Shown piece by piece: positions 35,301 to 43,279 of a stretch of 64,000 nucleotides of DNA. The notes under the pieces were generated by a model that saw only the letters and a list, made by a program, of their open reading frames with translations, was not told the origin of the DNA and made no database searches. The DNA is from Persicitalea sp963716085. GTDB lineage: Bacteria > Bacteroidota > Bacteroidia > Cytophagales > Spirosomataceae. Every line of letters starts with the position of its first letter. Positions within the stretch are counted from its first letter, which is position 1. A program made the translations under genes and the position numbers. The DNA lies in NCBI GenBank assembly GCA_963716085.1, contig OY970288.1:2108001-2172000 (forward strand), read 5' to 3'.

Positions 35301-35570
35301 GCCGCCGCCGCTGGCCCCGAAGTAGTAAGTGTAAGGATCGCCGATGACGCCCGTCGCCGCCGTAGAGCGCCCGCCGCGAAAGGGGCCGATGTTGCGCCAT
35401 TCCAGGCCTTTCAATAGGGCCTTGCTGTATGTTGGCTCGGATCTGCCCGCTGAGCTATTGTTACTTCTGGACTTTTTTTGGGAAAAAGAAGGCGATACGC
35501 TCGCGAAGAATAGAGCAAGGAGCAGCCCCGGAAAGACAGCGGGGTTGCGACGGAAGTACCATTTTTGCAT
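32334..35570 (-). CDS. Large secreted Asp-box (BNR/sortilin-like) beta-propeller protein
   Basis: Secreted protein of 1078 residues, usually annotated as glycosyl hydrolase or VPS10/sortilin domain protein. A signal peptide covers about 1-30 (LLLALFFASVSPSFSQ). At least ten Asp-box motifs are visible, for example TTNGGNDW, STDAGKSW, SKDGGDTW, SEDAGATW, STDRGQSW, STDYGKSW and SFDGGDSW. These form one or two large propellers over about residues 55-760. The C-terminal 300 residues include a beta domain (GTNVFVWDMRYADA) and a helical tail. Asp-box proteins bind or cut glycans or peptides; catalytic residues cannot be assigned. It is a single gene with its own terminator. Confidence 0.9.
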   Translation of the reverse strand: MQKWYFRRNPAVFPGLLLALFFASVSPSFSQKKSRSNNSSAGRSEPTYSKALLKGLEWRNIGPFRGGRSTAATGVIGDPYTYYFGASGGGVWKTTNGGNDWMPVSDSTFKASSVGAIAVAPSNANVIYAGTGETDIRGNISYGDGMYKSTDAGKSWRHIGLEKGNAIANIQVHPTNPDLLYVSAMGNIFGANPERGVYRSKDGGDTWKLVLAKNDSTGAVDVKMDPNNANVLYAALWQAYRNHFSMSSGGAGSGLYKSVDGGDTWKEITKNPGMPKGILGKIGLSVSPANSNRIYAMIENKEKGGLYRSEDAGATWSLINEDPNLKQRPWYYMNVAADPKNENGLIVLNVNAYKSFDGGKSFTEIDVHHGDTHDVWINPDNSENFIIADDGGGEVTFNGGGNFTELDIPTAQFYHVHTDNQFPYNVYGAQQDNSTVRIASRSNGYTIDTDDWWPVAGGESGYVVEDPLNPDITYGGSYDGFLSVDNHKTGERRLINVYPEFYMGHGSDTREYRFQWTFPIMFSPHDPNTMYVASQYVHKSTDRGQSWEKISPDLTRHEASTMGASGGPISKDNTGVETYATIFAFEESTLEKGVFYAASDDGLVHVSKDGGKNWEDITPKSSLLPEFSLMSIVEVSPHDKATVYLAATRYKLNDFRPYLLKSTDYGKSWKMITDGIPADQFTRVIREDPNKKDFLYAGTEQGVWASFDGGDSWQSLQLNLPTTPIHDLVIQKREKDIVVATHGRSFWILDDISPLHALNKEIAQSEAHLFKPSHAYRMSGGQAKQEIPSAGKNPANGAVVRYYMKDAAKEELKMHFLTASGDTVSSYSSTKDKKGEPIKVTKEFYTDETVTRPGTLPTQAGTNVFVWDMRYADATKVEGTNVMWSGSGIGAKAVPGTYQVHLYAGDKLIGKENFEIMKDPRLKATDADFKAQFDLAQKINDKLSETHEGINKIRSVRKQIGDYMKSVKDSTVSKQLKELSKPMLEELEKIENTLMQPKSKAGQDPLNFPIQLNDKLAGVKTVVMSGDSKPTASSYEAYEAISKKIDAQLDTLSKILSRDVPTFNNAARQTEMKAIIVN

Positions 35571-35699
35571 ACTGATCTAGTTTAGGTTGTTGGTTGAACA
35601 GATGCTAAAAATAAGGACAGATGCCTGGACAATCAAATAAGACCGATCATTTTTTCTGAATAAAGCGACGGTTGCGTGGCTTATTTTAGAGAAAAAATT

Positions 35700-35707
35700 C
35701 ATATTTG
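35700..35707 (+). promoter_or_regulatory. Putative -7 box of the DinB gene
   Basis: CATATTTG matches the Bacteroidota -7 consensus TAnnTTTG at seven of eight positions and lies 18 bp before the ATG at 35726. No good TTTG -33 box is found at the right distance, so this is tentative. Confidence 0.3.
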
Positions 35708-35725
35708 CACACAAAACAGCCCGCA

Positions 35726-36286
35726 ATGGAAACAAAAGAAGAACTTCTCCGCATAATAGACCTGCTCAACGACACCTACGAAAGCGAGGAGGCCTGGCAC
35801 GGCGCGTCGGTGGTGGAAATCCTGCGAGACGTCACGCCCAAGCTAGCCGACCGCCGCCTGGCCCCCAGCACCCACACGATCGCCGAGTTGGTGTTCCACA
35901 TCACGACCTGGCGAATTTTTGCGGTCAAGAAATTGCAGGGCGACAAGGCGTTCGACATCACGACCAAGGAGAAGAACTGGAAAGTATTTCCGACGGTGGA
36001 CGCCCTGGAATGGGAGACGCTGCAAATGGAATTGAGCCTATCGCAGGAAGAGCTGGTGAGCGAATTGGAGAAAAAAGACAGCGACGAATTTCTGGAAACG
36101 ATCGTGCCGGGACGCAATTATTCGTACTATACCTTGCTCCACGGTATCGTCAACCACGATTTGTACCACGCCGGACAAATCGCCCTCATCAGAAAAGGAC
36201 TGGGCCAAACTGTTTTTGAGGAAGAAAGTTTGGAAGATATGGATGATAATGGTATTTTTGGTGCTGACTACGACGAATTTAACTGA
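35726..36286 (+). CDS. DinB-family protein
   Basis: Protein of 186 residues with the four-helix DinB/YfiT fold. ELVFHITTWRIFAVKKLQGD near the middle and HGIVNHDLYHAGQIALIRK near the C-terminus supply the histidines that bind a metal in this family. DinB-like proteins often act as metal-dependent thiol transferases or hydrolases, and the exact role is seldom known. The ATG at 35726 is preferred over a TTG at 35705, which lies inside the putative promoter box. It is a single gene followed by a strong terminator. Confidence 0.85.
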   Translation: METKEELLRIIDLLNDTYESEEAWHGASVVEILRDVTPKLADRRLAPSTHTIAELVFHITTWRIFAVKKLQGDKAFDITTKEKNWKVFPTVDALEWETLQMELSLSQEELVSELEKKDSDEFLETIVPGRNYSYYTLLHGIVNHDLYHAGQIALIRKGLGQTVFEEESLEDMDDNGIFGADYDEFN

Positions 36287-36396
36287 TAATTCAAGCTATG
36301 AGGTCACCCAAGGCACATAACACGCTCGGGTGAACCCAACGGCAAAGGTTCAGTCCGCATGGGCTGGGCTTTTAATGGTGTGGATATATGTCGGAA

Positions 36397-36425
36397 AGCC
36401 ATTCGAAATCTCGAATGGCTTTTTT
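36397..36425 (+). terminator. Intrinsic terminator of the DinB gene
   Basis: Perfect 10-bp stem AGCCATTCGA / TCGAATGGCT with a 4-nt loop, then five T, on the plus strand. It lies between the DinB gene and the response regulator gene. Confidence 0.85.
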
Positions 36426-36472
36426 GTTTGCCCGTCAATCGCTTTTTTTACAAAAAAACAACGACCCGTCGC

Positions 36473-37150
36473 ATGAAAATTCTGGTAGTGGAAGACGAGC
36501 AAAAGCTGGCCGGATTCATCAAGAAGGGCCTCGAAGAGCAGTCCTGGGAAGTGGAGGTGGCTTTCGACGGGCGGATGGGCAAGAACATAGCCCTGGGCAG
36601 TGGCTTCGATCTCATTGTCATGGATGTCAACCTGCCGGGCGTCAATGGCTTCGATTTGGCGCAGCAACTCCGGCAGGAGGGTATCAAAGCACCGATTCTG
36701 ATGCTGACCGCGCTCGGAACGGTCGATGACAAGTTACAGGGGTTTGATTCCGGCGCGGACGATTACCTGGTCAAACCCTTTGAATTCAGAGAATTGATTG
36801 CCCGCATCAAGGTGCTTTCCAAGCGGCAATACAGCGCCGAGGGTAGCCAGCACGCGCTCAAAATAGCTGATTTGGAGCTGAATTTCGATGAGAAAGTCGC
36901 CCGCCGGGCCGGACAACGTATAGACCTCACCGCCAAGGAATTTTTATTGCTGGAATATTTGATGCGCAACCGGGGGAGGGTCGTCTCGCGGGTGGATATT
37001 GCCGAGAAAGTTTGGGATGTACGCTTTGACACGGGCACCAACGTCATCGACGTTTACATCAATTTCTTGCGCAAGAAGGTCGATAAGGACCATCCTACCA
37101 AACTGATACACACCGTGGTCGGTATGGGCTACATTTTTAAAGAAGGATGA
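36473..37150 (+). CDS. OmpR/CusR-family response regulator
   Basis: DNA-binding response regulator of 225 residues. The receiver domain (about 1-120) has the acidic pair E7/D8 and the phosphorylated Asp51 in LIVMDVNLPGVNGFD, plus DDYLVKPFEFRELIAR. A winged-helix OmpR-type DNA-binding domain (about 128-222) ends in VVGMGYIFKEG. The start at 36473 gives the canonical MKILVVEDE; an earlier in-frame start would run through the DinB terminator. The stop overlaps the histidine kinase start (ATGA), so the two are co-translated. Heavy-metal or envelope-stress sensing is usual for this group, but the signal is not known here. Confidence 0.94.
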   Translation: MKILVVEDEQKLAGFIKKGLEEQSWEVEVAFDGRMGKNIALGSGFDLIVMDVNLPGVNGFDLAQQLRQEGIKAPILMLTALGTVDDKLQGFDSGADDYLVKPFEFRELIARIKVLSKRQYSAEGSQHALKIADLELNFDEKVARRAGQRIDLTAKEFLLLEYLMRNRGRVVSRVDIAEKVWDVRFDTGTNVIDVYINFLRKKVDKDHPTKLIHTVVGMGYIFKEG

Positions 37151-38526
37151 CTATCAAAGCCCGCCTCACGCTGCTCTTTACGCTGTTGGTGGCTTCCATC
37201 CTGCTGCTTTTCTGCTTTTCGATTTACTATTTCTACGACCAGTACCGCGAGCAGCAATTCAGTACGTATTTGCAGGAGCGGGTCGTCACGGTCACGCAGC
37301 TTCTGGAAGATGTGGACGGCATCACCAACGCCGAAATCAAGCGCATCGAGGAAGCCAATAATACGATTTTATTCAATGAAGAAATCACCGTGTACGACGA
37401 GCAGGATTCGGTGGTCTACGACAGCGGCAAGATGAAGTTCCCCGTCTCGGCCCAAGAGCTGGCGGTGGTGAGGAGCGGCAGCGAAGTGGAAGAGCGCCAA
37501 GGCGACCGCCAGATCATCATGCGCCGTCATTTTCACGAAAGCGGCCATTGGGTCATCGTGGCCGAAGCCGTCGATCGTATCGGCCTGAGCAAACTCGACC
37601 GATTGCGGGATATTTTGGCCATGGGATGGCTGCTGAGCCTGGTGCTGGTCGCCGTGGCGGGCTGGATTTTTGCCCGCGACGCCATCAAGCCCGTCGCCGA
37701 GATCAACCACCAGGTCAACAATATCTCGGCGGGTAATCTGCACGACCGCCTGAGCGTGGGCCGCGAAAAGGATGAATTGGCTAAGCTCGCGCAGACTTTC
37801 AACCTCATGCTCGACCGCCTGGAATTGGCCTTTAAAGCCCAAAAAAGTTTCGTCTCCCACGCCTCGCATGAGTTGCGCACCCCCCTTGCGGTAATGATGG
37901 CCGACGTCGAGGTGACGCTCATGAAGGAGCGCAGCCCGGAAGAATACCGGGAAGGCATGAAAAGTGTGCTGGATGAAGTGAGGAGTATGAACCAGATGGT
38001 CAACCAACTGCTGGAACTGGCCCGAACCGAGGAAGGCGTCCTGCTGAAGTCTTACCAAAAAGTCAGACTCGATGAAGTGCTGTGGCAGGCACAGGAGGCC
38101 GTGATGCAAAAAAATCCCGGCTACGAGGTGGGGTTCGGGTACGATAAGGCACCGGAAGACGAAGACGAAATCATGATTTTGGGGGAAGAAACCCTCTTGC
38201 GCACGGCCTTCGCCAACTTAATGGAAAATGGCTGCAAGTACTCCGAGAATCGGAAAATGATGGTGTATCTGAACTCCGACGCGGAGGGGATTACGCTGCA
38301 TTTTCGGGATGAGGGCGTGGGCATTGCGCCCGCGGAACTTCCTTTTCTGTTCGATACCTTCTACCGCAGTGAAGGAACGAAAAACCGGCAGGGGTATGGC
38401 ATTGGCCTGGCCCTCACCAAGCGCATTATCGACATCCACAAAGGCAGCGTAACAGTAGAATCGTCGCTCGGTGTCGGGAGCGACTTCACCGTGCAGTTTC
38501 CCAGAACTCCTTTCCTGGAAATTTAA
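37147..38526 (+). CDS. Sensor histidine kinase with HAMP domain
   Basis: Membrane histidine kinase of 459 residues paired with the response regulator. TM1 is near residues 7-30 (LLFTLLVASILLLFCFSIYY), a periplasmic sensor loop runs to about 155, TM2 is near 158-178 and HAMP follows. The HisKA box is FVSHASHELRTPLAVMM (phosphorylated His near 242). The HATPase has the N box FANLMENGCKYSE, then FRDEGVGIAP, FDTFYRSEG and GYGIGLALTKRIIDIHKG. The layout is that of CusS/ArlS-type kinases. It ends in a hairpin that overlaps the 3' end of the convergent channel gene. Confidence 0.94.
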   Translation: MTIKARLTLLFTLLVASILLLFCFSIYYFYDQYREQQFSTYLQERVVTVTQLLEDVDGITNAEIKRIEEANNTILFNEEITVYDEQDSVVYDSGKMKFPVSAQELAVVRSGSEVEERQGDRQIIMRRHFHESGHWVIVAEAVDRIGLSKLDRLRDILAMGWLLSLVLVAVAGWIFARDAIKPVAEINHQVNNISAGNLHDRLSVGREKDELAKLAQTFNLMLDRLELAFKAQKSFVSHASHELRTPLAVMMADVEVTLMKERSPEEYREGMKSVLDEVRSMNQMVNQLLELARTEEGVLLKSYQKVRLDEVLWQAQEAVMQKNPGYEVGFGYDKAPEDEDEIMILGEETLLRTAFANLMENGCKYSENRKMMVYLNSDAEGITLHFRDEGVGIAPAELPFLFDTFYRSEGTKNRQGYGIGLALTKRIIDIHKGSVTVESSLGVGSDFTVQFPRTPFLEI

Positions 38527-38644
38527 TCCTTTTTTAATCCGTCCTTAACCTCACTTTAACACGCTACCGTGAGTTTTGTGGCAGAGCATTGGAAGAGAAG
38601 AAATAGTTTATTGATATGATTTAGTTGAGTTGTGTTAATAGTAT

Positions 38645-39694
38645 TTAAAGGGGCCTGGCATCTGCCGAGCCCTTTTTTTCGTGCCTGACAGGCAGTGAAG
38701 GCAGCGCTTGCGGGTATTCGTCCCTGATGAAGGCGATCATATTCTCGCGAATGTAGCAGCGCAAGTCAAACGCGTCCGGCGCATCTCGGGCCGACATGGT
38801 CGCCCGCAACACGATGTATTGATCTTTGGTATCGGTCAATTGCAAGGCCGCCGTATCCTTATCCCACAACGGCGAAGCCGCCAACAATTCCAGAAAGTGT
38901 TCGCGCAGCTTATCGACGGGCGTGTGGTAGTCGAGGTAAAACAGGGCCGTTCCCACTACCCGCGAATCGTTGCGGGTCCAGTTCTGGAAAGGTTTCTCCA
39001 CGAAGTAGGTAATGGGCAAAATCATCCGCCGCAAGTCCCAGATTCTCACGACTACGTAGGTCAGATTAATTTCCTCGATCGTGCCCCATTCGCCCTCTAC
39101 GATCACGACGTCTTCAATTTTTAGGGGTTGCGTGAAGGCAATCTGGATTCCGGCCAGGAGGTTGGCAATGGTTTTTTGGGCCGCAAAGCCCACGATGACC
39201 GACACGATTCCCGCCGAAGTCAACAAGCCCAATCCAAACTCCCGACCGCGCTGAAAACTCAGGAGCAACAGTGCCACGGCAATAATGAGAATCGCGATCA
39301 CGATCAGCCGCTTGATGAACTTGACCTTGGTAAAAAGCTTGCGCTCCTGTAGATTGTTGGTCTTGTTTAAGTCCAGTTGATTGAGAATCAGCCTTTCTGA
39401 TAATAAAATCAGCCGGATGGCCAGCCAGGCGCTCACCGCGATCAGGGCGACTTTGCTGGCACTATAAATCAGGTAGCTCTCCTCCTTAGTTACGTAGCGA
39501 TTGTTGGCAACCAGATTGACGAATAGCACCAGGAAGAAAAAATACAGCACACTCGTAATGCTCCGGTGCACCGTCTGCCAGGTTTTGGTGTCCTGCTTGC
39601 GGGAAATGAATTTCAGAATTCTGATGGCCAGCCAACCGGCCATCAGACCTGCAACGGCGGCCAAGGCCAGGATTTGCCAGTATTTGATGGGCAT
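38645..39694 (-). CDS. MscS-family mechanosensitive ion channel
   Basis: Membrane channel of 349 residues that relieves turgor on osmotic downshock. Three or four N-terminal hydrophobic segments precede the pore helix and MscS beta domain: GLLTSAGIVSVIVGFAAQKT, then IANLLAGIQIAFTQPLKIED and VVRIWDLRRMILPITYFVEK. The start at 39694 (MPIKYWQILALAAV) is chosen because the in-frame extension upstream only translates the octamer repeat as SSFPPFLL units. A gene for a cell-wall hydrolase follows upstream on the same strand. The family is clear. Confidence 0.9.
   Translation of the reverse strand: MPIKYWQILALAAVAGLMAGWLAIRILKFISRKQDTKTWQTVHRSITSVLYFFFLVLFVNLVANNRYVTKEESYLIYSASKVALIAVSAWLAIRLILLSERLILNQLDLNKTNNLQERKLFTKVKFIKRLIVIAILIIAVALLLLSFQRGREFGLGLLTSAGIVSVIVGFAAQKTIANLLAGIQIAFTQPLKIEDVVIVEGEWGTIEEINLTYVVVRIWDLRRMILPITYFVEKPFQNWTRNDSRVVGTALFYLDYHTPVDKLREHFLELLAASPLWDKDTAALQLTDTKDQYIVLRATMSARDAPDAFDLRCYIRENMIAFIRDEYPQALPSLPVRHEKKGSADARPL
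38647..38680 (+). terminator. Intrinsic terminator of the two-component operon
   Basis: Imperfect stem-loop (outer AAGGG / CCCTT, inner TGGCA / TGCCG) followed by seven T on the plus strand. It overlaps the last codons of the convergent mechanosensitive channel gene. Confidence 0.6.
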
Positions 39695-39730
39695 GGGGAG
39701 GATGGTGAAGCGTTGGGGAGAGAGAGGATA

Positions 39731-39794
39731 AAAGGAGGAAAGGAGGAAAGGAGGAAAGGAGGAAAGGAGGAAAGGAGGAAAGGAGGAAAGGAGG
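39731..39794. repeat. AAAGGAGG octamer tandem repeat, eight copies
   Basis: Exactly eight tandem copies of AAAGGAGG, starting 37 bp upstream of the channel gene start. The flank to about 39850 is a pyrimidine-rich tract of similar composition. A shorter relative (GGAGGAAAGGAGGAA) appears near 60256. Copy number is probably unstable by slippage. Confidence 0.95.
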
Positions 39795-39849
39795 GCTTGC
39801 GCCAACTTCCTTCATTCCCTTCTTCCTTTCCTCCCTCCTCCCTTTCTCC

Positions 39850-40689
39850 TTATTTTAAGCGAAGTACAATGATCCCGCTGTGTCGCTTAACGGAGTTTAG
39901 ATAATCGCTCAGCGGCTCGGGGCTGACGATGACTTTCTTGGCGGTAGTGGAGGCGTGGACGAGGTGGGCGCGGCCTTTCTGCATTTTGATGATGCCTTGG
40001 TGATTGCAGTCGAGGCCAGCGATGGTGGAGGTAATGCCGATGATGTCGCCATCTTGCAAGTTCGCCTCGATTTTCTGAACACTTGCCTTTGGTAGGTGGA
40101 AGTACTTTTCTGCGTTGATTTGTCGCTCGTTGGCTTTGATCATTTTCAAAACTTCCCCGGAATCAATTCCCTTGTACAAATCCGCGTGGGCGGACATGAA
40201 GGTGATTTCTTTTTGGTAGGGAATTCCGCCCATCGCTTTTGTGACATCTTCCAACAAATCGGTTTCGATTCCCTGGTTTCGCCACGAAAGGAAATAATGC
40301 TGCCTCGACGGGTAGCCGTCGATCGTTCCTCCGGCGTAGCGGAGTTGGGTCATTTTGGCCAGGAATTGTCGGTAGTTCAATCCCTCTTTCTTGGCCAGGG
40401 CCAAGGCCACCGATACGTCCACCAAAGTTGTGCAGTCCAAAGCATCGAAGCGGCAGACTAATTGCTCCGTCGCGTTACCTTCCAGGGTGTGCGCCACGTA
40501 AGGCACACCCAGAAACGTCTCGGCCATGCACAAAGTCAGTTCGGGCGTAGTTCCCGGAGCGACCTTACTCATTTTTTCTAGAAATACCTGCTCAGGGTTC
40601 TCCGAGTTTGGGGTAAAACCAAAAAGCAGAATACCGAAAGTCAGAGCAGCAAGATTACGCCCTTTCAGGGCTTCTAAACGGTTGAACAT
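39850..40689 (-). CDS. DUF1460 (N-acetylmuramoyl-L-alanine amidase-like) protein
   Basis: Secreted protein of 279 residues of the DUF1460 group, which has an NlpC/P60-like cysteine hydrolase fold and probably cuts cell-wall peptides. A signal-like segment (NLAALTFGILLFGF) covers about 13-26. The likely catalytic Cys lies in FDALDCTTLVDVSVALA (about 107-123) and His in CNHQGIIKMQKGRAHLVHAS. FLGVPYVAHTLEG and YAGGTIDGYPSRQHYFLSW are typical of the family. The n-region of the signal peptide (EALKGR) is encoded by a REP-like palindrome. A later start without signal peptide is possible but less likely. Confidence 0.85.
   Translation of the reverse strand: MFNRLEALKGRNLAALTFGILLFGFTPNSENPEQVFLEKMSKVAPGTTPELTLCMAETFLGVPYVAHTLEGNATEQLVCRFDALDCTTLVDVSVALALAKKEGLNYRQFLAKMTQLRYAGGTIDGYPSRQHYFLSWRNQGIETDLLEDVTKAMGGIPYQKEITFMSAHADLYKGIDSGEVLKMIKANERQINAEKYFHLPKASVQKIEANLQDGDIIGITSTIAGLDCNHQGIIKMQKGRAHLVHASTTAKKVIVSPEPLSDYLNSVKRHSGIIVLRLK
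40651..40675. repeat. REP-like palindrome, copy 1
   Basis: GCCCT-ttc-AGGGC palindrome (40659-40671) inside a longer conserved block GATTACGCCCTTTCAGGGCT. It lies inside the 5' end of the DUF1460 gene. Copies 2 (40724) and 3 (40788) follow. Confidence 0.85.
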
Positions 40690-41050
40690 CGTTGGAACCG
40701 CAGGGCTACCCCCTGCGCTAATGGATTACGCCCTTTCAGGGCTTGATATGGTACTTTGCACTTCCTGTCCTTCACTCTGCGCTGACGGATGCCGCCCATT
40801 CAGGGCTGTGACTTATAAAGTTAGGGCTTTCGCTTCGGCTGAGAAAAATGTGCCGTTAGGCACAGGATGTGGGTAGAAAAAGCCGATTCGTTAGTAAGCC
40901 ATGTCCCGTACGGGACATAATAATCGACTGGGAAAGCACTTTTCTACCCACATCTGATCCCTATTGGGATCGCATTCAAGACGACAAGCGAAAGTCCTAA
41001 AAGTAACTAGACTCATGAACTTTAAACCGGGCGGCGCACCGCTCATAGAC
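40690..41050. repeat. Intergenic palindrome array
   Basis: This 361-bp gap has no gene. It contains CGCAGGG-ctacc-CCCTGCG (40699-40717), a second GATTACGCCCTTTCAGGGCT block (40724-40743) and a diverged GCCCATTCAGGGC (40794-40806). It also has TGTGCC-gtta-GGCACA (40849-40864), the perfect 18-bp palindrome ATGTCCCGTACGGGACAT (40901-40918) and GATCCC-tatt-GGGATC (40956-40971). A 14-bp inverted repeat ATGTGGGTAGAAAA (40867-40880 and 40940-40953) encloses the 18-bp palindrome. A 13-bp near-perfect inverted repeat (40823-40835 and 40986-40998) encloses most of it. Confidence 0.8.
41011..41027. repeat. ACTCATGAACTTTAAAC element
   Basis: A 17-bp sequence that reappears, inverted and with one change, in the 15-bp tandem repeat at 44856-44900. 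The two copies flank the trehalose synthase and transporter genes. Confidence 0.6.
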
Positions 41051-43276
41051 TTACTCCTTAAACGTATTCAACAACTCCATCACCGCGTACTGATTCTTGA
41101 TGTGTTTCTTGGCCATCGAGAGCGCGTCGCCTACTTTGACGGTGTAGGCCGAGTCGGGCAGGGCCTCGAACATGTCCTCATCCGTCGTGTCGTCGCCCAT
41201 CGCCAGGATAAAATCGTAATCGCCCTCCTCGACAAAGGCTTTGGCCGAAGTACCTTTGTTGAAGGCGGTCTTTTTTACTTCGATCACCATGTTGCCCTCG
41301 ATGATTTGCAGGTTCTGCTCCGGCTGGATGAAGCTTTTAAGCTGCCAGGCTAATTCCTGCGCCCGGCGCAAGGCGTACTCGTGGTCATCGGCGGTGCGGT
41401 AGTGCCAGGCCAGGGAGGTTTCCTTTTCCTCCACGAATGCACCGGGACAGCGCTTCACGTACAGTTCAAGTATGGGGCGGATATCGTCTTTCCAGTTTTC
41501 TTCGTAAGCGGGATTCATCACGAATTCTTTCTCCCCTTTCTTACGAATCAAAGCCCCGTGTTCAGCCACAATGTGTACGGGCAAATCGCCCACGACATTC
41601 AGCAGGAACTTGCGGTCGCGCCCGCTGATGACAATCACGGTATCGCGCCTGGCGAGTTCGGCCACGATCTCCTTGGTTTCCTTGGAAATAATGGCGTCTT
41701 CGGGTTCGCGCACGATGGGGACGAGCGTGCCATCGTAGTCGAAGAAGAAAATGCGATTTTTGGCTTTGGCATAAGCGTCGGCCATTTTGACGCTGTCGTC
41801 GTCGGTCAAGTAGTCTAGTTTCAATCGGCTGTGTTCCTGATCGATCATAATCATTTGGGTAAAAAAGTCGTTTGTCCACGCAAAAACATCGTATTCACGC
41901 AAGCGCTGCTGCATGGCTACCATGCGCTTCCGTTGGTTTTCGGGATCCATTTCAAGAGCCTTGTATATCGCGTTGGCAATGTCCTGGCTGTCGGTCGGAT
42001 TAATAATCAGTGCCTCCCCCAGCTCGGCGGCAGCACCTGCCATCTCGCTCAGAATCAGGACGCCCTGCTCGTCCTTGCGGCTGGCGACGTACTCTTTGCA
42101 CACCAGATTCATGCCGTCCCGGACGGGCGTAATCAAGGCCACATCACTGGCGGTGTACAATCCCACCAATTCCTCGAAAGGCATGGAGCGGTACTGATAA
42201 ATGATGGGCTGCCAGTTGATTCGGCCGTATTGTGCCCCGATGCGCCCGACGGTCTGGTCAATTTCGGACTTCATCTGCTGGTACTGGTCGATCTGGTCGC
42301 GGGAAGGCACCACCATCATCACGAACGACACCCGGCCGTGCCACTCCTCGTACTGCTCGAGGAAGCGCTCGTAGCCTTTCAATCGGTTCAGCAGCCCCTT
42401 GGAATAATCCAGCCGGTCTACCGAGAAGATCACTTTTTCCTGTAAAGGCGCGCGGGCGTCCTGCCGGGCCCTGACCACCTTCGGATCGTCGAAGGCGTCG
42501 TTGAATTTCTTGTAGTCGATGCTGATCGGGAAGGCATCCACCTTCACCATCCGATTGTTGAGATTGACGTAATGCATCCGGTTTCCCTGCCCGATCACCA
42601 TCCGTACGGCTTTCAGAAAGTACTCCACGTAGTCGTTGGTGTGGAAACCCACCACATCGGCCCCCATGATGCCGTCGATGATGACGTTGCGCCACATAGA
42701 AGGCAGCAGCCTAAATATCTCGAAAGAAGGAAAAGGAATGTGGAAAAAGAAGCCGATTTTATTGTTGGGAAATTTCTGCCGAATCAGGTCGGGTAACATC
42801 ATGAGCTGGTAGTCATGAATCCAGATCACATCGTCGGGCTGGATGACATCCTTCATGGCCTCATAAAACAGCAGGTTGGCCTCCTGATACGCCTCGAAAA
42901 ACTTGGTCTCGAACTTGGCCAGCGTGGGAAAGTAGTGGAAAAGCGGCCAAATCAGGTCGTTGCAGAAGCCTTCGTAGTAGTTGTCGTTCAGTTCCTGCGA
43001 AATAAAAACGGGATGCGCCTTGAAGTTGTCATTTTCCAGCGTCACCCCTTTCAGCTCCTCGGCGGTATTATCCGTGTAGCCGATCCACTGGATTTTGTCC
43101 TCGAACTCAAAACTCGTGTTGCTGTCGCTACCCTGCGCCAGCGAAAGTACGGCAGACACCAGCCCGCCGGAATTCTGAAAGAGGGAAGTGCCGCTTTCGT
43201 TTTTTATTATTTTGAAAGGAAGCCGGTAGGCAACGATAATCAGTCGGCCTTTTTTGCGTATTGGAAGGCTTTTCAT
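41051..43276 (-). CDS. Bifunctional trehalose-6-phosphate synthase/phosphatase
   Basis: Fusion protein of 741 residues that makes trehalose in two steps. The GT20 domain (about 1-480) joins UDP-glucose and glucose 6-phosphate: IVAYRLPFKI, IWIHDYQLMMLPDLIR, IGFFFHIPFPSFEIFRLLP, SVDRLDYSKGLLNRL, TPVRDGMNLVCKEYVA. The HAD phosphatase domain (about 500-735) has RIFFFDYDGTLVP, VIVISGRDRKFL and MGDDTTDEDMFEAL. OtsA-OtsB fusions of this order are usual in Bacteroidota. It lies 3 bp after the sugar-transporter gene on the same strand. Trehalose probably serves as osmoprotectant or storage sugar. No odd residues were noticed. Confidence 0.95.
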   Translation of the reverse strand: MKSLPIRKKGRLIIVAYRLPFKIIKNESGTSLFQNSGGLVSAVLSLAQGSDSNTSFEFEDKIQWIGYTDNTAEELKGVTLENDNFKAHPVFISQELNDNYYEGFCNDLIWPLFHYFPTLAKFETKFFEAYQEANLLFYEAMKDVIQPDDVIWIHDYQLMMLPDLIRQKFPNNKIGFFFHIPFPSFEIFRLLPSMWRNVIIDGIMGADVVGFHTNDYVEYFLKAVRMVIGQGNRMHYVNLNNRMVKVDAFPISIDYKKFNDAFDDPKVVRARQDARAPLQEKVIFSVDRLDYSKGLLNRLKGYERFLEQYEEWHGRVSFVMMVVPSRDQIDQYQQMKSEIDQTVGRIGAQYGRINWQPIIYQYRSMPFEELVGLYTASDVALITPVRDGMNLVCKEYVASRKDEQGVLILSEMAGAAAELGEALIINPTDSQDIANAIYKALEMDPENQRKRMVAMQQRLREYDVFAWTNDFFTQMIMIDQEHSRLKLDYLTDDDSVKMADAYAKAKNRIFFFDYDGTLVPIVREPEDAIISKETKEIVAELARRDTVIVISGRDRKFLLNVVGDLPVHIVAEHGALIRKKGEKEFVMNPAYEENWKDDIRPILELYVKRCPGAFVEEKETSLAWHYRTADDHEYALRRAQELAWQLKSFIQPEQNLQIIEGNMVIEVKKTAFNKGTSAKAFVEEGDYDFILAMGDDTTDEDMFEALPDSAYTVKVGDALSMAKKHIKNQYAVMELLNTFKE

Positions 43277-43279
43277 AGG

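Noticed and set aside
33996..35417. 473-codon open frame on the plus strand, antisense to the Asp-box propeller gene
   Set aside because: It is a mirror of a well-supported secreted protein with ten Asp-box motifs on the other strand, has no recognisable domain, and its long frame follows from the high G+C at codon ends.
39694..39805. N-terminal extension of the mechanosensitive channel containing SSFPPFLL repeats
   Set aside because: The extension is only the translation of the octamer DNA repeat; the Met at 39694 gives a normal membrane N-terminus.
40690..41050. Insertion sequence in the palindrome array
   Set aside because: No transposase frame or target-site duplication is visible; only short palindromes are present.
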